DNA of 64,000 nucleotides, taken from NCBI RefSeq assembly GCF_000750635.1, contig NZ_CCDM010000002.1, positions 248,001 through 312,000 of the forward strand. Direction: 5' to 3'. The stretch's first letter is position 1; each line of letters starts with the position of its first letter. The translations under genes and the position numbers were made by a program. This document shows, piece by piece, positions 51,424-60,153 of the stretch. The DNA is from Oceanobacillus jeddahensis (GTDB lineage: Bacteria; Bacillota; Bacilli; Bacillales; Amphibacillaceae). The notes under the pieces are model-generated. The model searched no databases, was not told the origin of the DNA, and saw only the letters and a list, made by a program, of their open reading frames with translations.

Positions 51424-51705
51424 GTGTTACGTTTAAAAGGAAAGGAGAAGGAAAGAAATGGAGTTGGAAGAAGTATCAACAAAAGAAGCATTCCAAAGGG
51501 AAAAAAGAAACTGCGCTTATCGAGTATAAGATTTTTCTGTGTGTTTCTATTAGCGTCTCTGCTAATGATGGTTATTCGAAGTAATTATGCTCATGCGATA
51601 GATTATATCGGCCCCTCTGTGTTGGGCGGTCTGATTTATTATTTTGGCAATTATGTTGGATTGAGAAGGTCTTACCGGAGAAATAGAGAAGCGTATGATC
51701 ATTAA
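51424..51705 (+). CDS. Small basic membrane protein, start uncertain (possible frameshift)
   Basis: 93 codons: a basic Lys/Arg-rich N-terminus, two hydrophobic segments (about 33-50 and 61-80) and a basic tail. The GTG at 51424 has no ribosome binding site. A good AAGGAGAAGG site instead precedes ATG 51458 in another frame, which runs 23 codons and ends at 51529. A one-base slip in the A run near 51500 would join that start to the membrane part. So either the true start is not obvious or the gene is frameshifted. Confidence 0.45.
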   Translation: MLRLKGKEKERNGVGRSINKRSIPKGKKKLRLSSIRFFCVFLLASLLMMVIRSNYAHAIDYIGPSVLGGLIYYFGNYVGLRRSYRRNREAYDH

Positions 51706-51768
51706 ATTCTCCTTCCCATTTGTTTAGGAAAGAGTGGATTTATTTAACTCGAAAAAGGAGGTTTTTGA

Positions 51769-52638
51769 ATGGAGATTATGATAGAAAGAGCAAATAATCT
51801 TGAATTACTTTCTGCGTTTTTTGCTGATATGAATAAACAAAAGAACCATCATATTGGCTTTTGCGGAACGGATAAAGGCGATATTTTGCAAACGCTTAAA
51901 GAGGATTTTATGGATGGGAACGGAGAGGTTTCCTTTTTTATAGCAAAAAATGGTGCTGGAGAGGTTTTGGCCGCATGTGGATTGGAAATTGAGAATGATG
52001 AAGCAGAAGTTTGGGGCCCTTTTAATACAACAGAGAATATGGAGATTTCCGTTGAATTATGGGAGCGCTTAAAAGCGTTTTATCCAGATGTTCAGAAATA
52101 CTCCTTTTTTATTAATAAAGAAAATACAAAGCAGCAGACATTTATGAAGGAGATAGATGCAGCAGAAAAAGGTCATCATTTAAATTTAATTGTAAAAAGA
52201 GATCGCTTTGAAATACTTGATAAATTAAAAAGCAACTTGATGGAAGAAAATGATTTTTCCGCATTCCAAGAGCTGCATGATGTTACTTTTCCAGACACAT
52301 ATTATGATGCAGAGACGATTCAAAGCAGATTAAATGATAATAATATATTGAGAATCTTAAAGGATAATCATGGAACATTTATTGGTTATGTTTATTTCGA
52401 GATCGATAAGGAACTTTCAGAAGCTTCATTGGAGTATTTTGGTATAGCGAACGATTATCAAAATAAAGGATATGGGAGTCTCTTGTTACAAGAAGCGTTG
52501 ACAGCTATGTTTGCTTACCTTGAAATAGCTGAGATACATCTAACCGTAGATGCTGAAAATCATCGTGCGAACCACGTTTATGAAAAAGTTGGATTTGAAA
52601 AAGGGGATATACTGATTAATTATGCACTTCAACGCTAG
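51769..52638 (+). CDS. GNAT-family acetyltransferase with two GNAT-like halves
   Basis: 289 residues. The N-terminal ~140 residues look like a degenerate GNAT unit. The C-terminal half has the acetyl-CoA loop NDYQNKGYGSLLLQEAL, preceded by YFGIA and followed by LTVDAENHRANHVYEKVGFEKG. AAAAAGGAGG precedes the ATG. Catalyses N-acetylation of an unknown substrate. Single gene, ended by the hairpin at 52816. Confidence 0.82.
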   Translation: MEIMIERANNLELLSAFFADMNKQKNHHIGFCGTDKGDILQTLKEDFMDGNGEVSFFIAKNGAGEVLAACGLEIENDEAEVWGPFNTTENMEISVELWERLKAFYPDVQKYSFFINKENTKQQTFMKEIDAAEKGHHLNLIVKRDRFEILDKLKSNLMEENDFSAFQELHDVTFPDTYYDAETIQSRLNDNNILRILKDNHGTFIGYVYFEIDKELSEASLEYFGIANDYQNKGYGSLLLQEALTAMFAYLEIAEIHLTVDAENHRANHVYEKVGFEKGDILINYALQR

Positions 52639-52815
52639 AAGTATAAGCTATCTTATTAAGTTATGTGAAAATGGCAGTGTATCTGATAGGCATGGCAAAT
52701 CGATTGATCGGGAAAAAATAGATTTAGCAGAGGGCATGTCAGTTTATACAAATGCTGAGCAAGGAGCCTTCAAAAAAACGAGACGATTTCTTATAAGAGA
52801 AAACCATATTTGAAA

Positions 52816-52878
52816 AAGATGTTCTTGTGTACGGCAGTTTAGTAAATAACATAATAAATAAATACAAGAACATCTTCC
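52816..52878. terminator. Two-way terminator between GNAT gene and nsrR
   Basis: Perfect 13-bp stem (52816-52828 with 52864-52876), a long AT-rich loop, and T/A runs on both sides. It is downstream of both convergent genes. Confidence 0.6.
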
Positions 52879-52882
52879 AATA

Positions 52883-53323
52883 CTAATCTTTCATCCCCAT
52901 CAATTCCTTCAATTCTTCTTCATTCTGTATCAAATCTTCCAGCGTATATTCTTCCAGCACTTTAAAAAATTGAAAAAGTGCTTTATTCAGGACATGCTTC
53001 AAAGAGCAGCCTGGGGAAATTACACAATGATTGGTTCCTTGATCAAAGCATTCCAATAGATTAAAATCGCTCTCCAGGGAGCGGATCAATAATCCAATAT
53101 TTATATCAGAAGCAGGCTTAGCAAGACGAAATCCACCGTTTCTTCCTCTTATAGATGTCAGTAATCCTCTTTTCGTTAAATCATGGACAACTTTTCTCAG
53201 ATGTTCAGGTGAGATGGAATATACATCAGATACTTCCTTAATCGTCGAAAGCTCTTCCTCTGACTTTAAACCTGCAAAAATCAAGACACGTAAAGAGAAG
53301 TCTGTATATTTTTTTAAGTTCAT
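52883..53323 (-). CDS. nsrR: Rrf2-family nitric oxide-sensing repressor
   Basis: 146 residues: Rrf2 winged helix (STIKEVSDVYSISPEHLRKVVHDLTKRGLL, RGRNGGFRLAKP) and three Cys in LLECFDQGTNHCVISPGCSL, the [4Fe-4S] ligand set of NsrR. Nitric oxide destroys the cluster and releases DNA. ATG 53323 follows GAGGAG. Divergent from hmp with a 16-bp palindrome between them. Confidence 0.9.
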   Translation of the reverse strand: MNLKKYTDFSLRVLIFAGLKSEEELSTIKEVSDVYSISPEHLRKVVHDLTKRGLLTSIRGRNGGFRLAKPASDINIGLLIRSLESDFNLLECFDQGTNHCVISPGCSLKHVLNKALFQFFKVLEEYTLEDLIQNEEELKELMGMKD

Positions 53324-53406
53324 GGTATCTCCTCGTTTGTTAATTATTTCACATAATTGTAACATAAATCTGCTTATGACACATTGAATTCACTTTTTCA
53401 CAGGCA

Positions 53407-53445
53407 TAAAATAAAAGATGTAAACAAAATACATCTTTTATTTTA
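53407..53445. promoter_or_regulatory. Candidate NsrR operator (16-bp arms)
   Basis: Arms 53407-53422 and 53430-53445 are a perfect 16-bp inverted repeat around a 7-nt centre. The core AAGATGTA/TACATCTT fits NsrR-type sites. It lies 37 bp from the hmp start. Confidence 0.7.
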
Positions 53446-53481
53446 TTAAAATGAGACTGATAAACAAAGGAGCGTTTTATC

Positions 53482-54702
53482 ATGGGGACTACAACAACTG
53501 AATTAGATCAAAAAACAATAGAAACAGTAAAGGCAACGGTTCCTGTTTTACAGGAGCATGGGGAAGCAATTACAAGCCACTTTTATAAAATTATGTTAGA
53601 AAATCATCCAGAATTGAAAAATGTGTTTAATCAGACGAACCAACGGAAGGGCGGACAGCCAAAAGCATTAGCAAATACAGTGTATGCAGCCGCAGCAAAC
53701 ATCGAGCATTTAGAGGATATTTTGCCTCATGTGAAGCAGATAGCACATAAACATACAAGCTTAAATATCAAGCCGGAGCAATATCCTATCGTAGGAAAAT
53801 ATTTGTTAATTGCGATTAAAGACATGCTTGGGGAAGCTGCTACAGATGATATTATCGATGCATGGGAAAAAGCATATGGCGTGATTGCGGATGTTTTTAT
53901 CAGTGTTGAAAAAGAAATGTATGAAGAAAAGCAAAATGCACCAGGAGGCTGGGTCGGGTTTCGTGATTTTACAGTCGTGAAGAAAATCCAAGAAAGTGAA
54001 GTCATTACATCTTTCTATTTAAAACCTGCAGATCACGGCAGAATTCCGGCTTATCAACCGGGACAATATATCACAGTAAAAGCACAAATTGATGGAGAAC
54101 CTTATGATCATCTTCGTCAATATAGTTTATCCACTGCGCCGGGACAGGACTTTTTGCGAATTAGTGTGAAACGGGAAGACGAACATAACCCTGAAGGTAT
54201 TGTATCCAATTACCTCCATCATCAGGTGGAAGAAGGAGCGATTCTTCCAATCACTTCGCCGTCTGGGGATTTCGTATTAAATGAAACAGAACAAAAACCT
54301 TTAATATTGATCAGTGGAGGAGTCGGCTTAACCCCATTAATGAGTATGTTAGAAACCGTGATAGAAGAGCAGCCGGAGAGAGAAGTTATCTTTATTCATG
54401 CGGCAAGATCCCGGGCTTACCATGCGATGAAGGATAAAGTGGCTTCTATTGCTGAAGCAAATAACCAAGTAACCTATTACACGGTTTATGCGGATAATAC
54501 AGATGCAGCTGCGTGTGATAAAGAAGGAAGAATTGATTTTGATTGGTTGAAAACAGTGGTTCCAACAGTAGATGCATCTTTTTATCTGTGTGGTCCCAAA
54601 GGATTTATGGGCGCGATGAATGGTCATTTAAGAAAAATGAATGTGGCAGATAATGATATTCATTTTGAGTTATTTGCTCCGATGGATGAAATAGCGAATT
54701 AA
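53482..54702 (+). CDS. hmp: Flavohaemoprotein (nitric oxide dioxygenase)
   Basis: 406 residues, full length. Globin domain (1-~140, with proximal His in QIAHKHTSLNIKPEQYPIVG), FAD-binding domain (RQYSLSTAP) and NAD-binding domain (LISGGVGLTPLMSML, FYLCGPKGFM). Converts NO plus O2 to nitrate using NAD(P)H. AAAGGAG precedes the ATG. Controlled by NsrR through the dyad just upstream. Terminator at 54701. Confidence 0.95.
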   Translation: MGTTTTELDQKTIETVKATVPVLQEHGEAITSHFYKIMLENHPELKNVFNQTNQRKGGQPKALANTVYAAAANIEHLEDILPHVKQIAHKHTSLNIKPEQYPIVGKYLLIAIKDMLGEAATDDIIDAWEKAYGVIADVFISVEKEMYEEKQNAPGGWVGFRDFTVVKKIQESEVITSFYLKPADHGRIPAYQPGQYITVKAQIDGEPYDHLRQYSLSTAPGQDFLRISVKREDEHNPEGIVSNYLHHQVEEGAILPITSPSGDFVLNETEQKPLILISGGVGLTPLMSMLETVIEEQPEREVIFIHAARSRAYHAMKDKVASIAEANNQVTYYTVYADNTDAAACDKEGRIDFDWLKTVVPTVDASFYLCGPKGFMGAMNGHLRKMNVADNDIHFELFAPMDEIAN

Positions 54703-54741
54703 AATAAAGAGGCTGTCCCAAAGTGGCAGCCTCTTTATTTT
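54701..54741. terminator. Terminator of hmp
   Basis: Perfect 15-bp stem (54701-54715 with 54727-54741) overlapping the hmp stop codon. Confidence 0.8.
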
Positions 54742-54777
54742 AAAGGTTGAAAAATAACAAGAAAGTTAATTGATGAT

Positions 54778-55383
54778 TTAAAAATGATTTAGCTTATATC
54801 TTGAAGCAGGATGATAATTTAAGATTTTAATTAATTGATCTGTCATATCTTCCACTGGTATCTGGAAGTCACTTTTTATCCAGTTTATAATTAGCCCCCA
54901 AACACCATAGGCTCGATAAGTAATAAATAATTCATCATCCATATCCATATCAGGATTTGCATAGTTAGAAATATCATTTTTGTGCAGTTGAATAAGTGTA
55001 TTGATAAATTGTGTCTGGAATCCAGGAACGCCTTCTGAATCCTTCCATAGTCGATAGAAATTAGCATTATCCAGAATATGATAAAAAATAATTACATTGG
55101 AAGAGGATAAACTATCGACGGAAAGCCATTTTTTATTTTTATAGGGATAACGGAAAGATTTGATTAAATCCTCTAAGATAATATTAATTAAATCTTGAAC
55201 CAATGATTCTTTATCTTGATAATGTCGATAGAACGTTGCCCGGTTATAATCTCCCCGTGTTACGATATCTGTTACTGTAATACGGTAGTAATCCTTCTCA
55301 TTCAGAAGTAGAATAAACGCACTCTGCAGGTTCCTTTTCGTTCTTCTAATCCGCCGATCTATTCCTCCTTTGTCTGTGATCAT
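54778..55383 (-). CDS. TetR-family transcriptional regulator
   Basis: 201 residues with the TetR helix-turn-helix (YYRITVTDIVTRGDYNRATFYRHYQDKESL) and a helical ligand-binding domain. GGGAGG precedes ATG 55383; the longer frame to 55419 lacks a site. Divergent from the broken SDR genes and probably their former regulator. Confidence 0.85.
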   Translation of the reverse strand: MITDKGGIDRRIRRTKRNLQSAFILLLNEKDYYRITVTDIVTRGDYNRATFYRHYQDKESLVQDLINIILEDLIKSFRYPYKNKKWLSVDSLSSSNVIIFYHILDNANFYRLWKDSEGVPGFQTQFINTLIQLHKNDISNYANPDMDMDDELFITYRAYGVWGLIINWIKSDFQIPVEDMTDQLIKILNYHPASRYKLNHF

Positions 55384-55591
55384 AAATACAACCTCCCTTT
55401 TAATAGATTGGTAATGCAACAGTATTTCTTTATTTGTTGATTAACGATACAGATTGCTTATTTTTAATGATTGAATATATAGAATGAGTATTTATACTTA
55501 AATTAAGATCAAAGTTGTAAGCGTTTGCTTATTTTTATTTTACATGTATTCATGAAGTTACTCAATTAACTTATAAGGGAGGTAATTACGC

Positions 55592-56322
55592 ATGGGCAGA
55601 TTAAACGGAAAAGTGGTCGTTGTGACAGGCGGCGCAAGAGGAATGGGGCTCAACACGTAAGAAGAATGGTGGAAGAAGGAGCGAAAGTCGCAGCTACAGA
55701 TATATTGGAAGATGACGGCAAAGAATTAGAAAAAGAGCTAGGTAATAATGTTCACTTCATAAAACATGATGTTACGAAGGCAGAAGATTGGGAAATGGTC
55801 ATCCAAGAAACAGAAAAAATATTTGGACCAATTAATGTGTTGGTGAATAATGCAGGTATTGATATTTCTGAAATTGATTTAGAAGATTATCCGGAAGAAA
55901 CGTATCGAAAAGTGATCGACGTGAATCAGATTTCTGTATTTTTAGGAATGAAGCATGTTGCTCCGTCTATGAAAAAAGCTGAAGAAGGGTCCATTGTCAA
56001 TATATCTTCACTTGCCGGCATTATTGGAGCATATAAAAAAGGAGCATATACCGCATCAAAATTTGCTGTAAGAGGGATGACAAAAGCAGCAGCACTTGAA
56101 TTAGGTGAATTTGGTATACGTGTAAATTCTGTTCATCCAGGATTTATAAGGACATCAATGACAGAACATTTAATTAATGATGAATTAGTGAGCGCATTTC
56201 CTTTGAAAAGAGCAGGGGAGCCAGAAGAAGTTACCAATGTAGTCCTTTTTCTAGCATCTGATGAGTCCAGCTATGTAACGGGAACCGAGTTAGTGATTGA
56301 TGGTGGATTAAGCGCACAATAA
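55592..56322 (+). pseudogene. Frameshifted SDR-family oxidoreductase
   Basis: From ATG 55592 (AAGGGAGG upstream) the frame reads GKVVVVTGGARGMG then stops at a TAA near 55660. The rest of an SDR continues in another frame from about 55650 (HVRRMVEEGAKVAATD, NNAGID, IVNISSLAG, YTASKFAV) to a normal end GTELVIDGGLSA. A single G missing from the run near 55644 (four where five restore the frame) explains it. Resembles 3-alpha/20-beta or 7-alpha hydroxysteroid-type SDRs. It could also be a sequencing error. Confidence 0.8.
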
Positions 56323-56343
56323 ACGGAGATGGAGATGAATCGG

Positions 56344-57116
56344 ATGAATAGATTAGCAGGAAAAGTAGCAATTATCACAGGTGCTGCAAGCGGAATGGGA
56401 TTGGCCGGCGCACAATTATTTGCTAAAGAAGGTGCAAAGGTAGTTGTCACAGATATTGAAGTGGACATATTAGATGAAAAGAAAAATGAAATTGTGAAAG
56501 CGGCGGAGACGCTATTGCTTTAAAATTGGATGTATCCGATCTAGAATCATGGAATAAAGTAATTGATAAAACACTGGAACAATACGGGAAAATAGATATA
56601 TTAATAAATAATGCCGGCATTCATATGGCAAAAGGGATTTTAGATGCTGAATTAGATGACTGGAATAAAGTAATGGCGATAAATACTACGGGTGTATGGT
56701 TAGGAATGAAAGCAGTGATTCCACATTTACAGAACCAAGGTGGAGGATCTATTGTGAATACTTCATCTATTGCTGCAATTGTTGGCGGAATTGGTGATGC
56801 AGAGGGAGCGGCATATAGTGCTTCCAAAGGGGCTGTACGATCTTTGACAAAGCATGCGGCACAGTGGTTTGGTAAAGATAACATCCGGGTAAATTCTGTT
56901 CATCCGGGCGCTATTTATACGGGAATGGCTGAAAAGACAGGAATTAAATCCCGTGAACAGATGGGAGAAACGTTTAAAGGGAGAACACCTTTGAAGCCTT
57001 ATGCAGGAGAGTCCTCAGATATTCCAAATGCATATCTATATTTAGCATCGGATGAATCAAAATACGTCACAGGATTAGAATTAGTTGTTGACGGCGGATG
57101 GACAACCAGCTCTTAA
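56344..57116 (+). pseudogene. Second frameshifted SDR-family oxidoreductase
   Basis: From ATG 56344 the frame reads NRLAGKVAIITGAASGMG and fails at about 56505. An SDR continues in another frame with NNAGIHMAKG, SIVNTSSIAAIVGG, AYSASKGAV and ends at TGLELVVDGGWTTSS. Adding one G in GCGGCGGAGACG near 56505 restores AGDAIALKLDVSD. It follows the first broken SDR after 21 bp, in the same direction. The two are paralogues, not copies. Whether frameshifts are real or sequencing errors cannot be told here. Confidence 0.8.
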
Positions 57117-57190
57117 TGTAGCAGGTGAAATGAAGAACGTAAAGTTTAATTATTGATAAAAAAACATGAGCCTTTAGAAACTTTTTATAA

Positions 57191-57245
57191 AGTACTAAGC
57201 TCCAGTTATAGTATTAAAAATTTGACTATAATGGAGCTTAGTACT
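57191..57245. repeat. Long inverted repeat, two-way terminator
   Basis: Arms 57191-57212 and 57225-57245 pair over 21-22 bp with one bulged base. It lies between the SDR pair and the convergent PTS operon. The stem is longer than most terminators here, so a small non-autonomous element is an alternative. Confidence 0.6.
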
Positions 57246-57368
57246 ATAAAAGGTTATTCTCTTTCACGCTATTCTGCAGACGAAGCAGATTAACAGTAAA
57301 TATTTATACAATGGGTATAATGCGCTAAGTTTCTTTCCGCAGTTAAGTCCTTTTTTATTACTTAGTAA

Positions 57369-57719
57369 CTAATCTTTTCCTGCACGAATCCATTCCTCCA
57401 CACGTCTTTCCAACCGATGCTGGTTTTCGTACATATGAATCATCTCTTCTATCAGTTCTTTTTCAGACATAACTGTCATTAAATGATCCTGTGCGTGTAC
57501 AAGAAGGATGGATACCTCGCCCAAATTTTCTTTTGCTTCTTCTTGAATAAAACGTGTTTGTATTTTGTGTGCTTGCAGTAATTCCTTGGAAGCTTCATCT
57601 AAACGGTTCTGTGTGTGCGAGAAATCGCCAATTCTTGCTTGTTGTAGAGCTTCATGCAGGGCATTTTTAGCATTTCCAGCGTATAAAATGATTTGCATGG
57701 ATAAATTATCTGTATTCAT
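57369..57719 (-). CDS. PTS lactose/cellobiose-family EIIA
   Basis: 116 residues of the LacF/CelC-type EIIA, a three-helix bundle trimer. The phosphorylated His is in ILLVHAQDHLMT near residue 75. ATG 57719 follows GGAGG. Last gene of the operon, overlapping the deacetylase gene by 14 nt. Passes phosphate from HPr to the EIIB encoded at 59761. Confidence 0.9.
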   Translation of the reverse strand: MNTDNLSMQIILYAGNAKNALHEALQQARIGDFSHTQNRLDEASKELLQAHKIQTRFIQEEAKENLGEVSILLVHAQDHLMTVMSEKELIEEMIHMYENQHRLERRVEEWIRAGKD

Positions 57720-58470
57720 GGTGTATTCCTCCAAAATGAACCAACTCCATTGTTTGGTCATGGATGATTTCTTTTAATCGATTGTCTGTTAAGATTTCTA
57801 ACTCCTTCATTCTTGTTTCTGTATAGCTGCTTGCTGCAAGGAGCCATGGATCTAGAAAAGCCGGATGGCACATGACTTCACTTACACCATCTTCTATATT
57901 TTTCAAGATTGATTCGAGATAAGGAACGGTTACATTCTCTGTGCCGTAAAAGTCATAATATAATTTGTCTGTACTATCCACGGTATGCCAGTGATTTTCT
58001 GTAAAGGAGCGGACTGGCAGTTTATACGCTTCAGCTACTTCTAAGACTGCTTCCAATGCTTCTGGCAGATGTAAATGCATATGATGGTGGCTGTCAATAT
58101 GCGTAACATTGGGATACCATTGCAGCAATAATTCCAGCTGTGCGAGCAATTCGGTTTTTATATCTGTTTTCTTGGCGGATTTCATTAGGAAATGACCAGT
58201 TAAAAATTGTCCTGAATGATCAATTAAACTTGGAACGTTTTTAGAAATTGGCTTTCCGGCATCTAGTACAAAATGTAAACCAATACCAAGATCAGGGCAG
58301 TTTTTTGCCAACGTTAAGCTTTCTTTTGCGAAAGGACGATTTACCATTGCTGTGGTACTAGTAACGATACCAAACTGATGTGCATAGAGAATCCCGGCCG
58401 TAACACCTGGAGTCATCCCAAAATCATCGGCATTGATAATTATTTTCTTTTTCGTCCATCTATCAGTCAT
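57706..58470 (-). CDS. chbG: ChbG/YdjC-type carbohydrate deacetylase
   Basis: 254 residues with the YdjC motifs IIINADDFGMTPGVTAG (metal-binding Asp pair), GIGLHFVLDAGKP, THIDSHHHMHLHLPEAL (His cluster) and VMCHPAF. E. coli ChbG removes one acetyl group from chitobiose 6-phosphate so that the inducer and substrate for the operon are formed. ATG 58470 lies 9 nt after GGTGG; the ATG at 58479 is alternative. Its place inside a PTS operon with GH4 enzyme gives the functional hint. Confidence 0.85.
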   Translation of the reverse strand: MTDRWTKKKIIINADDFGMTPGVTAGILYAHQFGIVTSTTAMVNRPFAKESLTLAKNCPDLGIGLHFVLDAGKPISKNVPSLIDHSGQFLTGHFLMKSAKKTDIKTELLAQLELLLQWYPNVTHIDSHHHMHLHLPEALEAVLEVAEAYKLPVRSFTENHWHTVDSTDKLYYDFYGTENVTVPYLESILKNIEDGVSEVMCHPAFLDPWLLAASSYTETRMKELEILTDNRLKEIIHDQTMELVHFGGIHHEYR

Positions 58471-59746
58471 CTGTATCATCCACCGATGCTTCTTCTTTAT
58501 TTTCTTCTTCCTCTTTTAACAGTTGTTTGTCGTACATTTTAAAGAATGGGAAGTAGATAAGCATCGCTACGAAAATATTTACAATCATTAGTATGCCGCC
58601 ACGGAAATCCCCTGTTGTTAATATACCGGAAAATGGAGGCGGTGTTGTCCATGGGACAATGGCATATGGTTTGCCGACCAAACCAATAGACATGGAAAAA
58701 TATGTGATGATTCCAACTGCCAGAGGAGCCAGAATAAATGGGACAATCAACAATGGATTCATGACGATAGGTGCTCCAAAAATGACGGGTTCACTAATGT
58801 TGAAAAAAGCTGCTCCTGCTGAACCTCTTCCAAGTCCTTTTAAATGTTTAGATTTTGCCATAAAGAGAAACAACAGAGTAAGCGCCAGCGCCATACCTGA
58901 TCCACCTACTGCCCACCAGATTGCCATATAAGGCTGACCGACAATATGTGGGAGTTCTTCTCCTGCTTGCTGTGCAGCTACGTTTTGCTCTGTCAGACTA
59001 TACCAGATTGGAGCCATGACACTGGCTACAACGGAAATACCGTGAATACCAAAGGACCAGAGCAGGTGAATTAATATAATCGCAACCATTGCGCCCCAAA
59101 AGCTTGATCCGAGCATTTGCAGAGGCTCTCTTAATACAGCTCCAACAATTTCATGTAAAGAGAGACCCCAAACTCCGGTGAGCAATAGATCAATTCCCCA
59201 TACTACTGAAATAATAACGGCTCCGGGAATCAGAGCGGTAAATGCTCTCCAAACAGAAGGAGGCACACTTTCTGGCATGCGAATGACAATATTTCGCTGT
59301 TCAAAGAAGCGGAATATTTCTACTGTAAGGATCGACAGAATGATGGCGATAAAGAGCCCTTCGCTTCCGAGCAGGTTAAGCGGAATGTTACCGTCTTCTG
59401 TCAAAGGTGTTGCCGTAAAAAATGCTGCGATACTTAATACTCCAGCTGAAAGTCCGTCCATTTTATAGCTTTTCGCCAGGCTATATGCTATGGAAAATGC
59501 TGCAATTAATCCGAGTAATCCAAATGTAGCATCTACAGGAATACTTAATTTAGCCGCATAGGGAGCCATGAATTCCGCCCATGATTCAACAGGTGGGGAG
59601 GAAATGATTAAAAACACACTTCCTATGATCAATAATGGCATCACAGCAATAATGCCGTCTCGTACCGCTTTTAAGTGACGCTGCTCCGCAAGTCTTCCAG
59701 CGACTGGCATGAAATAACGTTCCATAAATTCTTGAAACCTATTCAT
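58463..59746 (-). CDS. PTS cellobiose/chitobiose-family EIIC
   Basis: 427-residue membrane permease of the Lac/Cel/Chb EIIC family with about 10 helices. Typical blocks: MPVAGRLAEQRHLKAVRDG, LWSFGIHGISVVASVMAPIW, FNISEPVIFGAPIVMNP and TTPPPFSGILTTGDFRG. The C-terminus is acidic. Overlaps chbG by 8 nt. Imports a beta-linked disaccharide while EIIB phosphorylates it. Substrate (cellobiose or chitobiose) inferred from neighbours. Confidence 0.9.
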   Translation of the reverse strand: MNRFQEFMERYFMPVAGRLAEQRHLKAVRDGIIAVMPLLIIGSVFLIISSPPVESWAEFMAPYAAKLSIPVDATFGLLGLIAAFSIAYSLAKSYKMDGLSAGVLSIAAFFTATPLTEDGNIPLNLLGSEGLFIAIILSILTVEIFRFFEQRNIVIRMPESVPPSVWRAFTALIPGAVIISVVWGIDLLLTGVWGLSLHEIVGAVLREPLQMLGSSFWGAMVAIILIHLLWSFGIHGISVVASVMAPIWYSLTEQNVAAQQAGEELPHIVGQPYMAIWWAVGGSGMALALTLLFLFMAKSKHLKGLGRGSAGAAFFNISEPVIFGAPIVMNPLLIVPFILAPLAVGIITYFSMSIGLVGKPYAIVPWTTPPPFSGILTTGDFRGGILMIVNIFVAMLIYFPFFKMYDKQLLKEEEENKEEASVDDTDD

Positions 59747-59760
59747 TGGCCTTCTCTCCT

Positions 59761-60066
59761 TTATTTATTTTTTAAATCCAAAGCCTGTTTCAACACCTTT
59801 TTTCCATCTAAGACTCCATAAGCTTTCATATCAATAACATCAATGGGTACACCAGCTTCTTCCGCTTTTTTGAATATTTCTCTTTTTTTGTACCGAATTT
59901 GTGGTCCAAGTAGGATAATATCTGCAATCTTCAACTGTTCCTCTAAATCATCTACCGAATAAGCGTCAATGGTGGCGTCAATCGATTGATCAGCCGCTTC
60001 TTTATTCATTTTTTTTACAAGTAAACTGGTGCTCATTCCAAGTGCGCATAGCAGTATAATTTTCAT
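59761..60066 (-). CDS. PTS cellobiose/chitobiose-family EIIB
   Basis: 101 residues, stand-alone EIIB of the Lac family. The phosphorylated Cys7 is in ILLCALGMSTSLLV. It receives phosphate from EIIA and hands it to the sugar on EIIC. GGGAGG precedes the ATG. 14 nt separate its stop from EIIC. Confidence 0.9.
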   Translation of the reverse strand: MKIILLCALGMSTSLLVKKMNKEAADQSIDATIDAYSVDDLEEQLKIADIILLGPQIRYKKREIFKKAEEAGVPIDVIDMKAYGVLDGKKVLKQALDLKNK

Positions 60067-60099
60067 TTTCCAAAACCTCCCGAATGTATTTTACGAAAC

Positions 60100-60119
60100 G
60101 TAACGGTTTCATCCGTTAC
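60100..60119 (-). promoter_or_regulatory. Hairpin with cre-like sequence between GH4 and EIIB genes
   Basis: GTAACGG (60100-60106) pairs perfectly with CCGTTAC (60113-60119). On the minus strand the region reads TGAAACCGTTACG, close to a cre site but failing at its right edge. It may attenuate or repress the downstream PTS genes relative to the GH4 gene. Confidence 0.35.
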
Positions 60120-60153
60120 TTCATGATAAACATAGCTTGAATAAGAGATGAGA

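Noticed and set aside
52622..52813. 63-codon frame overlapping the end of the GNAT gene
   Set aside because: No ribosome binding site and no recognisable features; ends at the terminator by chance.
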